DNA of 64,000 bases from Cronobacter sakazakii (GCF_000982825.1 NZ_CP011047.1:3100001-3164000), one strand, 5' to 3'; counted from the stretch's first letter, positions 24,751 to 31,538 are shown. A program made the numbers and translations. Notes: generated by a model not told the origin, from the letters alone.

Positions 24751-25050
24751 ATGCGCGCAATAGGTTATTTGCTTTACTTGGCAGTTGGCCTCATTCAGTT
24801 TTCTGCAATTATTTCAGGTCTTGAATCATGGTGGGGCCTACACTGGATAATTGCCGGAGTGTTGGCTTTCTTTATTGCTTACATTCCGGTGCTTGGAGCT
24901 ATTGTTGGCATGGTAGGAGCTATGGATGTATGGCACTGGGAATGGTGGCAAGCAGGTGGTTTATTTTTTGGCGTGATGATACTAACCGTTATTTTTGTTG
25001 GACTTACTTCAATATTAGAATGGTTTTCCAGCCGAAGAAAATACAATTGA
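24751..25050 (+). CDS. Small membrane protein, AT-rich
   Basis: A 99-residue protein with about three membrane segments (residues about 5-24, 31-57 and 68-90) and a basic tail (SSRRKYN). Its DNA is clearly more AT-rich than the structural genes, and it starts one base after the last ejection gene, which suggests a later addition. It may be a superinfection-exclusion or other lysogeny-related protein; no family recognised. Confidence 0.6.
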   Translation: MRAIGYLLYLAVGLIQFSAIISGLESWWGLHWIIAGVLAFFIAYIPVLGAIVGMVGAMDVWHWEWWQAGGLFFGVMILTVIFVGLTSILEWFSSRRKYN

Positions 25051-25051
25051 A

Positions 25052-25063
25052 GTGACATGTCAC
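25052..25063. repeat. 12-bp palindrome GTGACATGTCAC, copy 2
   Basis: Identical to the palindrome at 5401-5412 and, like it, placed directly after the last gene of a transcription unit and shortly before its terminator. Confidence 0.5.
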
Positions 25064-25083
25064 AGAGCCTATTCGTCAGCTAC

Positions 25084-25112
25084 AAAAAAGCCCGCTTAAG
25101 GCGGGCTTCTTT
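25084..25112. terminator. Bidirectional terminator between virion operon and hicBA
   Basis: AGCCCGC and GCGGGCT form a strong stem, with A6 on the left and TTCTTT on the right, so it can act in both directions. It ends the rightward structural operon and the leftward hicBA unit. Confidence 0.8.
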
Positions 25113-25309
25113 CAAAAGTACTTAGGCAATCCAGCCTGTTTCAGGATTCCGTTAGCAGTGTGCCTTGAAACAATCGTGTACGGGACGCTCATGCTTTTTT
25201 GGGTCAGAGGGCTGTACCATATTTCATGGCTTCCTTTACCCTGTCTGTCAAAGTAACAACCAGCTGCTGAGAGCAGTTCCGTTAGCTTAGGATAAAGTCC
25301 TGTTCCCAT
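25112..25309 (-). CDS. hicA: HicA-type mRNA interferase toxin
   Basis: A 65-residue double-stranded-RNA-binding-fold toxin that cleaves mRNA. The catalytic His is His28 in GKGSHEIWYSP, the hallmark of the family, followed by VPYTIVSRHTANGILKQAGL. It is downstream of the antitoxin with a 3-base gap, the hicB-first order. It could stabilise the prophage or act in phage defence. Confidence 0.88.
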   Translation of the reverse strand: MGTGLYPKLTELLSAAGCYFDRQGKGSHEIWYSPLTQKSMSVPYTIVSRHTANGILKQAGLPKYF

Positions 25310-25312
25310 CTA

Positions 25313-25570
25313 TCAGAGCGCTATCCTGTCTGAATAAGATTGCTCCTGTTTAAAAGACAGACTGATACGAGAAGGATTTCCACCAAATCCGTTCATCTCG
25401 TACAGCTCAGGCGCGACTTCCCATACTCGCTCGGTCAGTTCTTCGTATGTCGCAGCTTCAGTAACAAGACCGAGAGCATCACATTCAGCCACCCACACGT
25501 TTTCATCATGATCATGGCATACATTAACGTCGAAAGGCCGAGAAAACGTAACTACGGTTGCTTCTCTCAT
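25313..25570 (-). CDS. hicB: HicB-type antitoxin (DUF1902)
   Basis: An 85-residue antitoxin. Residues about 12-65 (DVNVCHDHDENVWVAECDALGLVTEA, given in part here as VWVAECDALGLVTEA) are the partly degraded RNase H-like fold that masks HicA. No helix-turn-helix or ribbon-helix-helix is evident at the C-terminus, so self-repression is not obvious. A phage operator lies 13 bases upstream of its start, suggesting the phage repressor controls the pair. Confidence 0.85.
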   Translation of the reverse strand: MREATVVTFSRPFDVNVCHDHDENVWVAECDALGLVTEAATYEELTERVWEVAPELYEMNGFGGNPSRISLSFKQEQSYSDRIAL

Positions 25571-25582
25571 AAGACCTCCTTT

Positions 25583-25597
25583 TTACCTTAAAGGTAA
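25583..25597. promoter_or_regulatory. Repressor operator before hicBA
   Basis: TTACCTTAAAGGTAA, perfect in both halves, immediately upstream of hicB and its AGGAGG ribosome binding site (minus strand, about 25576-25581). Confidence 0.75.
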
Positions 25598-25683
25598 TCT
25601 TACTCAATTATGAGCAATGATGCAAAATGAATCAGCATGAAACGGCGTGACCCGCAGTTACACGGATCACGCATTTGAGAGGG

Positions 25684-26370
25684 TTAATGCTGCTCCGCCT
25701 GGCTCATGATGAACGCAGCGTGAGTGCTAATCTCGTCCATGCACCGCTTCACGCTTGTGACGTAGTTGCACATTGATGTCCATTCAGCGAGTGCCGCGCT
25801 AACATCGTGACCGTCTCTGGTCAGTTCTTGCAGCAGGCTATTAAGGTTAGACTGCTGAGTCAGTCCGCGAACCCCCTCTGCATTATGTATGTGTTCATAG
25901 TAGCTGGCGCGGGCAGGGTAGTTATACGTCTTCGCAGTTTCGGACTTCATCGCTTCCAGTATGGCAGGCATAAAACTGGCGACCACTTTCTGCGCTTTGT
26001 CAGCCGGGGAAATTTCCTCACGAACGTAACGGCCCGTGCGGCGGATCTGTGGAAGTACCTCGGCAGTCACCCATTTGCGAAAACGGTAGGGTATGGTGCC
26101 TGGCGTAACGGCATCGCGGCAGCGGAGGATGAGTGTGTAGAGGCCCGATTCGGAGATGATAATGGCTTCTTGTTCTCCACCAAGGGTGTCGGTTGAACCG
26201 ACTCCCTTCTCATCATCGTCAAGTTTTCTTACTGCGTCTCGATGATTAGCAATACCAATAGCTTTGCAAACGTCCATTGCCAGAAACCATGGCTCGCCGT
26301 TGATCATAATAACGTTAACTTTGGTATTTGTGTCGAAGCGGTAGACAGCTGTTTCGTGTTGGTTTTTCAT
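25684..26370 (-). CDS. ant: Bro-N antirepressor
   Basis: A 228-residue protein starting at the ATG at 26370, which has AGGAG 8 bases upstream; a longer in-frame start at 26412 lacks one. Residues about 5-110 form the Bro-N domain found in phage antirepressors (VNVIMINGEPWFLAMDVCKA, GLYTLILRC, FRKWVTAEVLPQIR). The C-terminal part (about 170-225) contains ELTRDGHDVSAALAEW and NYVTS, which are echoed in the small protein at 26694. It would inactivate the repressor to induce the prophage. Last gene of the 26951-25684 region. Confidence 0.85.
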   Translation of the reverse strand: MKNQHETAVYRFDTNTKVNVIMINGEPWFLAMDVCKAIGIANHRDAVRKLDDDEKGVGSTDTLGGEQEAIIISESGLYTLILRCRDAVTPGTIPYRFRKWVTAEVLPQIRRTGRYVREEISPADKAQKVVASFMPAILEAMKSETAKTYNYPARASYYEHIHNAEGVRGLTQQSNLNSLLQELTRDGHDVSAALAEWTSMCNYVTSVKRCMDEISTHAAFIMSQAEQH

Positions 26371-26393
26371 GATGATTCTCCTAAAGAGGACGA

Positions 26394-26588
26394 TCACCAC
26401 CACTGAGACCAATCAGATTTGGTGGTGAGCTGAACGGAGTTGGTCTTACCGGTCATCATGAAGCCGGCGCCCTTGCGGGCCCCCGCCCAGCCCACCATTG
26501 AATGAGGCGTAGCCGTGCAGCGCGCATAAAAAAACCACGACAGGCGTGGTATGCGCCATGATGATATCCGGGAGACCAATCCCGGCAC
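26394..26588 (-). CDS. Ash/Icd-like small phage protein
   Basis: A short frame ending WSQWW that contains FFYARCTATPHSMVGWAGA, the highly conserved core of the phage Ash / host-cell-division-inhibitor (Icd-like) family. The start is uncertain: GTG at 26588 is used here, TTG at 26579 and an upstream GTG at 26612 are alternatives, and none has a clear ribosome binding site. It overlaps a terminator hairpin (26528-26549) and lies directly before ant, the same order (leader RNA, icd, ant) as in the immI region of phage P1. Confidence 0.6.
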   Translation of the reverse strand: MPGLVSRISSWRIPRLSWFFYARCTATPHSMVGWAGARKGAGFMMTGKTNSVQLTTKSDWSQWW

Positions 26589-26604
26589 CGGATTTTGCCG
26601 GTGC
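26528..26604 (-). ncRNA. C4-like leader RNA of the antirepressor
   Basis: From the promoter below, a transcript would begin with hairpin GGCACCGG-CAAAAT-CCGGTGCC, then CCGGGA-TTGGTC-TCCCGG, and end at CCACG-CCTGT-CGTGG followed by T7. That makes an RNA of about 77 nt, close to the size of P1 C4. The loop sequence UUGGUCU is complementary to AGACCAA at 26446-26440, just before ant. Known C4 RNAs act as antisense repressors of ant; the assignment here rests on layout, size and complementarity. Confidence 0.6.
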
Positions 26605-26610
26605 CCAATC

Positions 26611-26655
26611 ACTATGGCGCAGTGAAAATTTATTGTCAAAGCACCAAAAAGGTAA
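26611..26655 (-). promoter_or_regulatory. Leftward promoter of the ant region, with operator
   Basis: TTGACA (26639-26634), a 17-bp spacer and CATAGT (26616-26611) make a good sigma-70 promoter on the minus strand. An operator copy (GCACCAAAAAGGTAA, 26641-26655) lies directly upstream of the -35 box, where a bound repressor could touch RNA polymerase. Confidence 0.7.
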
Positions 26656-26693
26656 AGTATTTGGCCGTTGAGGGCAACTATTACCTGTCGGAA

Positions 26694-26951
26694 CTAACGA
26701 ATGCTCTTCTTGAGGCTCAGGACGCAGTAGTCAAGATGGGTCTGAATATCACTCAGGGAAACCTGCGTACTGGTGACATAATTAACGAGGGCCACCAGTT
26801 CGGCGGCGGCGCCGCTTACATCATGCCCATCCTTCTCGAGCTCTCTAATAAGCTCCATTAGATGCGACTTTTCAACCAGTTCCATAACGCCACGAGGACT
26901 ATTCAGATCCCCTAATCTTTCCTCATCAAGAGGGTGATGATACTGCGACAT
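26694..26951 (-). CDS. Small SOS-controlled antirepressor-like protein
   Basis: An 85-residue protein with a near-ideal ribosome binding site (AAGGAGG) before its ATG. Residues about 28-60 (LIRELEKDGHDVSGAAAELV, then NYVTS) match the C-terminal domain of the Bro-N antirepressor (LLQELTRDGHDVSAALAEW, NYVTS). It lacks the Bro-N part. A LexA-type box and a repressor operator lie upstream. It may be a LexA-driven antirepressor, as small proteins are in Salmonella Gifsy/Fels prophages, or a partner of the larger antirepressor. No homology to the Gifsy proteins is claimed. Confidence 0.7.
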   Translation of the reverse strand: MSQYHHPLDEERLGDLNSPRGVMELVEKSHLMELIRELEKDGHDVSGAAAELVALVNYVTSTQVSLSDIQTHLDYCVLSLKKSIR

Positions 26952-26972
26952 GCCGCCTCCTTCATCTAAGTA

Positions 26973-26988
26973 CTGTATATATATACAT
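26973..26988. promoter_or_regulatory. LexA (SOS) box
   Basis: CTGTATATATATACAT differs from the LexA consensus CTGTATATATATACAG only at the last base. It sits 22 bases upstream of the ATG at 26951 and would place that gene under SOS control. It is the only LexA-type site I see in the prophage part of the window. Confidence 0.75.
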
Positions 26989-27025
26989 ATATCAGAAGGC
27001 TACGATTTACTCCAGTAAAATCACC

Positions 27026-27040
27026 TTACCTATAGGGTAA
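27026..27040. promoter_or_regulatory. Repressor operator between SOS gene and tail spike
   Basis: TTACCTATAGGGTAA, perfect in both halves, lies in the divergent gap between the minus-strand gene at 26951 and the tail-spike gene at 27145. A GGTAA half-site lies at 27058-27062. Confidence 0.7.
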
Positions 27041-27144
27041 TTTGTTGCCCTCTGGGTGGTAATGATAATTCATAATAGGTTTGGCAGGTTATAGAATGCT
27101 CATATGCATAGCGCGAAGGGCGCGGCCATACTGGAGCTGATGAC

Positions 27145-29403
27145 ATGACCGTTTCGACCGAAGTGGACCACAATGACTACACTGGCAACGGGACAACCAC
27201 CAATTTTGATTACAATTTCCGGGTATTCAAAAGGACAGATCTGGTGGTTTCCGTACTTGATCTCGATAACAACCTCACCGTGCTTACTCTTGACACTGAT
27301 TACACGGTGACTGGAGCTGGTGGCTATAACGGAGGTAAAGTCATCCTCAGCGCGCCATTGGGGAACGGGTGGAAAATATCGATATCCCGTAACCTGCCTC
27401 TAACTCAGGATACTGACTTGCGAAATCAGGGCAGTTTTTTCCCTGAGGTGCACGAAGATGCGTTCGACAAATTGACTATGCTCATCCAGCAGGTTTGGTC
27501 GCGGTTCACGCTCGCATTGCGCAAACCCAGCATCCTCGCAAACTGGTATGATGCCATGGGTAATTACATCCGTAACTTACGTGATCCCTCACAACCTCAG
27601 GATGCGGCGAACAAAAGGTATGTGGATAGCCTGGCTGATACTAATTTCCGAAGAACATTGAGGGTTCCAGAAAGCTACGTAGATACTCTTCCCCCAATTG
27701 AGATGAGGAAGAATCAGCTGCTCGGATGGAATGAAAGCGGGCAGCCGATATCCGTGGTTCCTGCCTCCGGTTCTGCTTCTGACGTGATGATTGAGCTTGC
27801 TAAGCCAACCGGGGCACAGCGTGTTGGTACCAATCACCGTGGAACCATTGCTGCAGACTTGAACGCCATTGACAGACGGCCTGATGGGTATACTACTGGC
27901 GTGGCCGGGGTTTTCTCTAACGGGCGCGATGTTGAGATAGATAAAGATATATCAACGAACTCCAATACATATGTCCCTGAGATGCAGTCCCGCATGGTCT
28001 ACCGACTGGATTCCAATCAGTTTGTTGAAGGAAGAGGAGGTAAGGTTACAGATACCTCAGGTAAATCTGCGGTTTACGGGATGCTTGGTACTGACGCAGC
28101 TCCTACAACCAATGTAACAATCAATGATATTCAGGCGGGTGGCACTTCTTCGCCCACGGACAACACTAACGAGGCCATATCCTCGTTCGCATTGTTAACG
28201 CGTTATACCAAGAATTTGATTGTTCGCGGCGTTCGCTCCTTCGCAGGTCTGGCGGGTGGCGTCTATGTCAGCCAGGCAAGGAACGCGATTGTTAATGACG
28301 TTATTACCGAAAAGCAGGTCTACCATACTGGTGATGATGTCGGCGGCGGTCGTGCTGGTTATTCAGTTCTTACGGACAACGCCAAAGAAACCATCATCAA
28401 TAACGTGATGCAGACGGTAGAGGCTGCACCGAACGGCCGACACCTGCTGTATATGTCCACTGGCTCCGGCGGCGATACTAACGGCAACGTAAACGTTATT
28501 GCCAACAATATGATAGGTCGCTGGATTGGGCGTGATGACCGCAACCAGTGGATGCTCGCAATCCGCGCTTCTCAACGTTTCATCCTGAATAACGCGATTC
28601 AGGAGGGCGGCAACGGTGGCATGATTTTCAATGACGAAAATAACAACATCACCGACTATATCGCATCAAATATGGTTTTCCAGACCATTAAATACGCCGC
28701 GGGAGTTCCTGTTTATGCAGTCGGTCAAGGCCAGTCTCCAACTTACAAATCTAACCGATGGTTGATTACTAACCATAATATCAATGGCGTACCTAAGGAT
28801 TCCTCCGTGGGGCGCACAGATATTATCGCTTACAATATATCGGGCAATAACGGGATGTTGAGCAATGTTGTGATCACATGTCCAGGTGAATCAACGCCTA
28901 TCCTTGTTGGGCATGATACGCAAAGCGTCCAGAACATCACTATAGCTAACATTCACGACAACATAGCCGGGGGTAGCAGTGGAACTCCTGAACCATTGAT
29001 AGCCTTCACCGGCAGCTCAGTGACAGACATAACAGTCCGAGGGATAACAACTTCTCGCTTTCCTATGTTTAAGCGCTTATTCGTGGTAACGAATATGACT
29101 GTAGATTTCCCGCGAAAGGCTCGGATAATGGTCAATGCTGGCGTCGTAAACATTACTGATGTGGAGTCGCTTATATCGAGAGTGACAGTGACCAGCACTG
29201 GTTTAGTTATTAACTTCCAGTCGCACGTTACGCAGCGCGCGGTCGATACTGCCATACTGAACTGTGTTTCTACTGGTCAGGCGGTAATCGCTGGATATGG
29301 AGATAAGTCACTGACTGTCAACACATTCTATCAGGGTGGGAATAGCTTTAATCCTGGCGCGGCAGGTAACAGCATTACTGTCAACGTAATCCTCAACTGC
29401 TGA
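27145..29403 (+). CDS. Tail spike protein
   Basis: A 752-residue receptor-binding protein. The first 150 residues (DYTGNGTTTNFDYNFRVFKR; FPEVHEDAFDKLTMLIQQ) match the T7/epsilon15-type tail-attachment domain. The rest is Asn/Gly/Val-rich with repeating short strands (VRGVRSFAGLAGGVYVS), as in right-handed parallel beta-helix spikes that bind and often cut O-antigen or capsule. No catalytic residues can be assigned by eye. It is separated from the other tail genes by the hicBA and antirepressor regions and has its own operator upstream. Confidence 0.85.
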   Translation: MTVSTEVDHNDYTGNGTTTNFDYNFRVFKRTDLVVSVLDLDNNLTVLTLDTDYTVTGAGGYNGGKVILSAPLGNGWKISISRNLPLTQDTDLRNQGSFFPEVHEDAFDKLTMLIQQVWSRFTLALRKPSILANWYDAMGNYIRNLRDPSQPQDAANKRYVDSLADTNFRRTLRVPESYVDTLPPIEMRKNQLLGWNESGQPISVVPASGSASDVMIELAKPTGAQRVGTNHRGTIAADLNAIDRRPDGYTTGVAGVFSNGRDVEIDKDISTNSNTYVPEMQSRMVYRLDSNQFVEGRGGKVTDTSGKSAVYGMLGTDAAPTTNVTINDIQAGGTSSPTDNTNEAISSFALLTRYTKNLIVRGVRSFAGLAGGVYVSQARNAIVNDVITEKQVYHTGDDVGGGRAGYSVLTDNAKETIINNVMQTVEAAPNGRHLLYMSTGSGGDTNGNVNVIANNMIGRWIGRDDRNQWMLAIRASQRFILNNAIQEGGNGGMIFNDENNNITDYIASNMVFQTIKYAAGVPVYAVGQGQSPTYKSNRWLITNHNINGVPKDSSVGRTDIIAYNISGNNGMLSNVVITCPGESTPILVGHDTQSVQNITIANIHDNIAGGSSGTPEPLIAFTGSSVTDITVRGITTSRFPMFKRLFVVTNMTVDFPRKARIMVNAGVVNITDVESLISRVTVTSTGLVINFQSHVTQRAVDTAILNCVSTGQAVIAGYGDKSLTVNTFYQGGNSFNPGAAGNSITVNVILNC

Positions 29404-29409
29404 GAGAAC

Positions 29410-29430
29410 GCCCCGTTTCGGCGGGGCTTT
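29410..29430 (+). terminator. Terminator after the tail spike
   Basis: GCCCCG and CGGGGC form a hairpin followed by TTTCAT, seven bases after the tail-spike stop. Confidence 0.65.
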
Positions 29431-29471
29431 CATCTTGACTGAATAATTCGTCACGTCTGGTGAGGTAGCGA

Positions 29472-29768
29472 ATGCAAATTAGCATCATTACAGTTAGAGG
29501 AATAATTACATCCCGCTCCCCAATGTTTCTGCGGCTCGCCGTAGTTACAGATTTAACAGTGGATTTTACGCGTAAAGCGCGAATAAACTTTTCAAATGGA
29601 TCTGTTACGAAAACAGACATTGAGACAATTACTGGAATAGTAACTCCGCTATCAACCGGCTTTACAATTCAGTTCCCAAGCCATGTTACACAGAAAGCCG
29701 TAGAAAACTGCACAGTCAGACTAACTGGCGCCGGTCAGTGCAATGTGGCAGCATATGGCAATAAATCA
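29472..29768 (+). pseudogene. Remnant of a second tail-spike C-terminus
   Basis: About 99 codons that align with codons 630-730 of the intact tail spike at roughly half identity: ITVRGIITSRSPMFLRL versus ITVRGITTSRFPMFKRL, and FPSHVTQKAVENC versus FQSHVTQRAVDTA. The match runs to GNKS (29766-29768) and stops exactly where the IS begins. It is a diverged paralogous fragment cut off by the IS, not a second complete gene. Confidence 0.8.
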
Positions 29769-29776
29769 TGTAGTGG

Positions 29777-30616
29777 TCAACTAAAACTGGCCACCGCGTT
29801 AGAGTTTTTCCAGTATCGGTTTTCCGATTCGTTTGGTGGTAACCCACAGTTATATTCATGCGGCCTGAGCGCGCTGTAATACCCAACGATATAGTCCGTT
29901 ATAGCGTGAGCTGCTTCGCTGAAGCTTACGTAGCCCGTCATCGGCACCCATTCGTTCTTCAGGCTCCTGAAGAAGCGCTCCATTGGGCTATTATCCCAGC
30001 AGTTTCCGCGCCGGCTCATACTCTGCTTGATTCGGTATCGCCACAGTAACTGCCGGAACTGCCTGCTCGTATAATGACTGCCCTGATCGCTGTGGAACAT
30101 TAACCCCATGGGCTTACCGCGAGTTTCCCATGCCATTTCCAGCGCTTTCATGGTGAGCCTGCTGTCCGGCGAGAACGACATTGCCCAGCCCACTGGTTTT
30201 CTTGCGAATAGGTCGAGGACAACGGCGAGGTACGCCCAGCGTTTACCTGTCCAGATATAGGTCACATCACCGCACCACACCTGGTTTGGCTCTGTTACGG
30301 CGAACTGTCGCTCAAGATGATTCGGGATAGCAACGTGCTCATGCCCCCCACGCTTATACCGGTGAGTCGGCTGCTGACAACTGACCAGCCCCAGCTCTTT
30401 CATGAGTCTGCCAGCGAGCCAGCGCCCCATCTGGTAGCCTCTCTGGGTTGCCATTGTGGCGATGCTCCTTGCTCCGGCTGAACCGTGGCTGATGTTATGC
30501 AGCTCCAGCACCTGGCTTCGTAATACAGCCCGCATGCCGTCTGGTTTTTCAGGACGGTTTTGCCAGTATTTGTAGCTGCTGCGATGAACCCCGAACACGT
30601 GGCAGAGAGAGGCCAC
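29777..30616 (-). CDS. IS3-family transposase OrfB (integrase domain)
   Basis: 279 residues from the first in-frame Met. It has an HTH_21-type start (CHVFGVHRSSYKYWQNRP) and the rve catalytic core: first Asp in WCGDVTYIW, second in MFHSDQGSHY and the Glu in GNCWDNSPMERFF. In this family the active enzyme is an OrfAB fusion made by -1 frameshifting, so the open frame upstream of 30616 is probably used too. Confidence 0.9.
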   Translation of the reverse strand: MASLCHVFGVHRSSYKYWQNRPEKPDGMRAVLRSQVLELHNISHGSAGARSIATMATQRGYQMGRWLAGRLMKELGLVSCQQPTHRYKRGGHEHVAIPNHLERQFAVTEPNQVWCGDVTYIWTGKRWAYLAVVLDLFARKPVGWAMSFSPDSRLTMKALEMAWETRGKPMGLMFHSDQGSHYTSRQFRQLLWRYRIKQSMSRRGNCWDNSPMERFFRSLKNEWVPMTGYVSFSEAAHAITDYIVGYYSALRPHEYNCGLPPNESENRYWKNSNAVASFS

Positions 30617-30642
30617 TGGATAACGCGCCCTGAGTTTCCCGA

Positions 30643-30945
30643 TTAACGAGAACTGTTCAGGGAGTCTGACATCAAGAGCGCGGTAGCCTTTTTTAGAATA
30701 TCGTTTTCCATTTCAATACGTTGTAGCTTTTTCTTCAGCTCACGTATTTCGATTTGTTCTGGTGTTATCGGAGAGGCTTTTGGTGTTTTGCCCTGACGCT
30801 CTTCACGCAGTTGCTTGACCCATTTTGTCATCGTGGAAAGACCGACATCCATAGCCTTAGCGGCATCAGAGACGGTGTAGTTTTGATCGACAACCAGCTG
30901 AGCGGATTCGCGTTTGAATTCAGGACTAAAATTTCTTCGTTTCAT
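30643..30945 (-). CDS. IS3-family transposase OrfA
   Basis: 100 residues starting at the ATG at 30945. A helix-turn-helix (FSPEFKRESAQLVVDQNY, then VGLSTMTKWVKQLR) is followed by a leucine-zipper stretch (IRELKKKLQRIEMENDILKK). The slippery heptamer A-AAA-AAG at about 30694-30688 lies near the 3' end and would direct -1 frameshifting into OrfB. Confidence 0.9.
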   Translation of the reverse strand: MKRRNFSPEFKRESAQLVVDQNYTVSDAAKAMDVGLSTMTKWVKQLREERQGKTPKASPITPEQIEIRELKKKLQRIEMENDILKKATALLMSDSLNSSR

Positions 30946-31017
30946 TGGTGCACCTATATTGTTCTGAGGTGAGCATATCACCTCTGTTCAGGTGGCCAAA
31001 TTCAGTAAACCACTTCA

Positions 31018-31050
31018 ATTGAAGACCGGAACCACGAGTGAAATCTTCAT
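31018..31050 (-). pseudogene. gtrB: Truncated gtrB (first 11 codons)
   Basis: An ATG overlapping the gtrA stop (ATGA) opens a frame reading MKISLVVPVFN, the canonical start of the GtrB bactoprenol glucosyltransferase, and the next codon is already the IS terminal repeat (TGAAGTGG). The rest of gtrB, and any serotype-specific gene after it, is gone from this place. Confidence 0.85.
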
Positions 31051-31421
31051 TTTGCTTCCCTGAAGACGATGTATTTCGAATAGATAAACCCGCACACAAG
31101 GCTTATAGCTGAGAACACGACCAGTGTCACAACTGGCGGGAGAGAGCATTTATCAGCGGCCCATCCAACAGCTGCGCTAAGCGAGCCCATGAAGCCCACG
31201 TAAAGCATATAGCGCGACGTGGTTGTGGAACTGTTGAACGTAAAGCGAGCATTAGCGAAGAAACTGAAACTGACCGCAACAACGAATCCACTGAAGTTAG
31301 CCAGAGCCTGGCTGGATCCCAGTGCATAGAAGCACGCGGCAAATACCACCCAATGGATTAGCGTATTGAGCACGCCTATCGAAGTGTATTTCGCAAATAA
31401 CTTAAGCACTTTTTCATCCAT
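31047..31421 (-). CDS. gtrA: GtrA-type bactoprenol-glucose flippase
   Basis: A 124-residue protein with four membrane segments (about 12-32, 41-60, 72-90, 100-118) and the family features YTSIGVLNTLIHWVVF and FFANARFTFNS. GtrA moves lipid-linked glucose across the inner membrane for O-antigen modification. Without gtrB and the third gene it is probably an orphan. In P22-like phages this cassette sits between the tail spike and attP, much as here. Confidence 0.88.
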   Translation of the reverse strand: MDEKVLKLFAKYTSIGVLNTLIHWVVFAACFYALGSSQALANFSGFVVAVSFSFFANARFTFNSSTTTSRYMLYVGFMGSLSAAVGWAADKCSLPPVVTLVVFSAISLVCGFIYSKYIVFREAK

Positions 31422-31442
31422 AAAAACAAAAATAATACTTTA

Positions 31443-31457
31443 TCACCTTTAAGGTAA
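31443..31457. promoter_or_regulatory. Repressor operator between gtrA and lysis genes
   Basis: TCACCTTTAAGGTAA, one mismatch from the palindrome, with a GGTAA half-site at 31478-31482. It lies between the divergent gtrA and lysis units and could control either or both. Confidence 0.6.
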
Positions 31458-31538
31458 TTTCGTTAAGAGCAATCTGAGGTAATATTATCCGTATGTGGTT
31501 TATTGTGTATTATGGACTCACTAACTAAGGGGGTTCTT

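Larger units (their letters stand above)
29769..31017 (-). mobile_element. IS3-family insertion sequence
   Basis: A 1249-bp element with imperfect 26-bp terminal inverted repeats (29769-29794 and 30992-31017; 20 of 26 match, outer bases TG...CA, inner GTGGCCA). It encodes an OrfA/OrfB transposase pair on the minus strand. There is no matching target duplication (left flank TCA, right flank ATT), and the two flanks belong to different genes, so it marks a deletion. It resembles ISEsa1-type elements of Cronobacter, from memory. Confidence 0.88.

Noticed and set aside
29766..31020. A 3-bp target duplication around the IS
   Set aside because: Left flank is TCA and right flank is ATT when the ends are set by the inverted repeats; a TCA match needs the right end moved by 3 bases, which would spoil the repeat.
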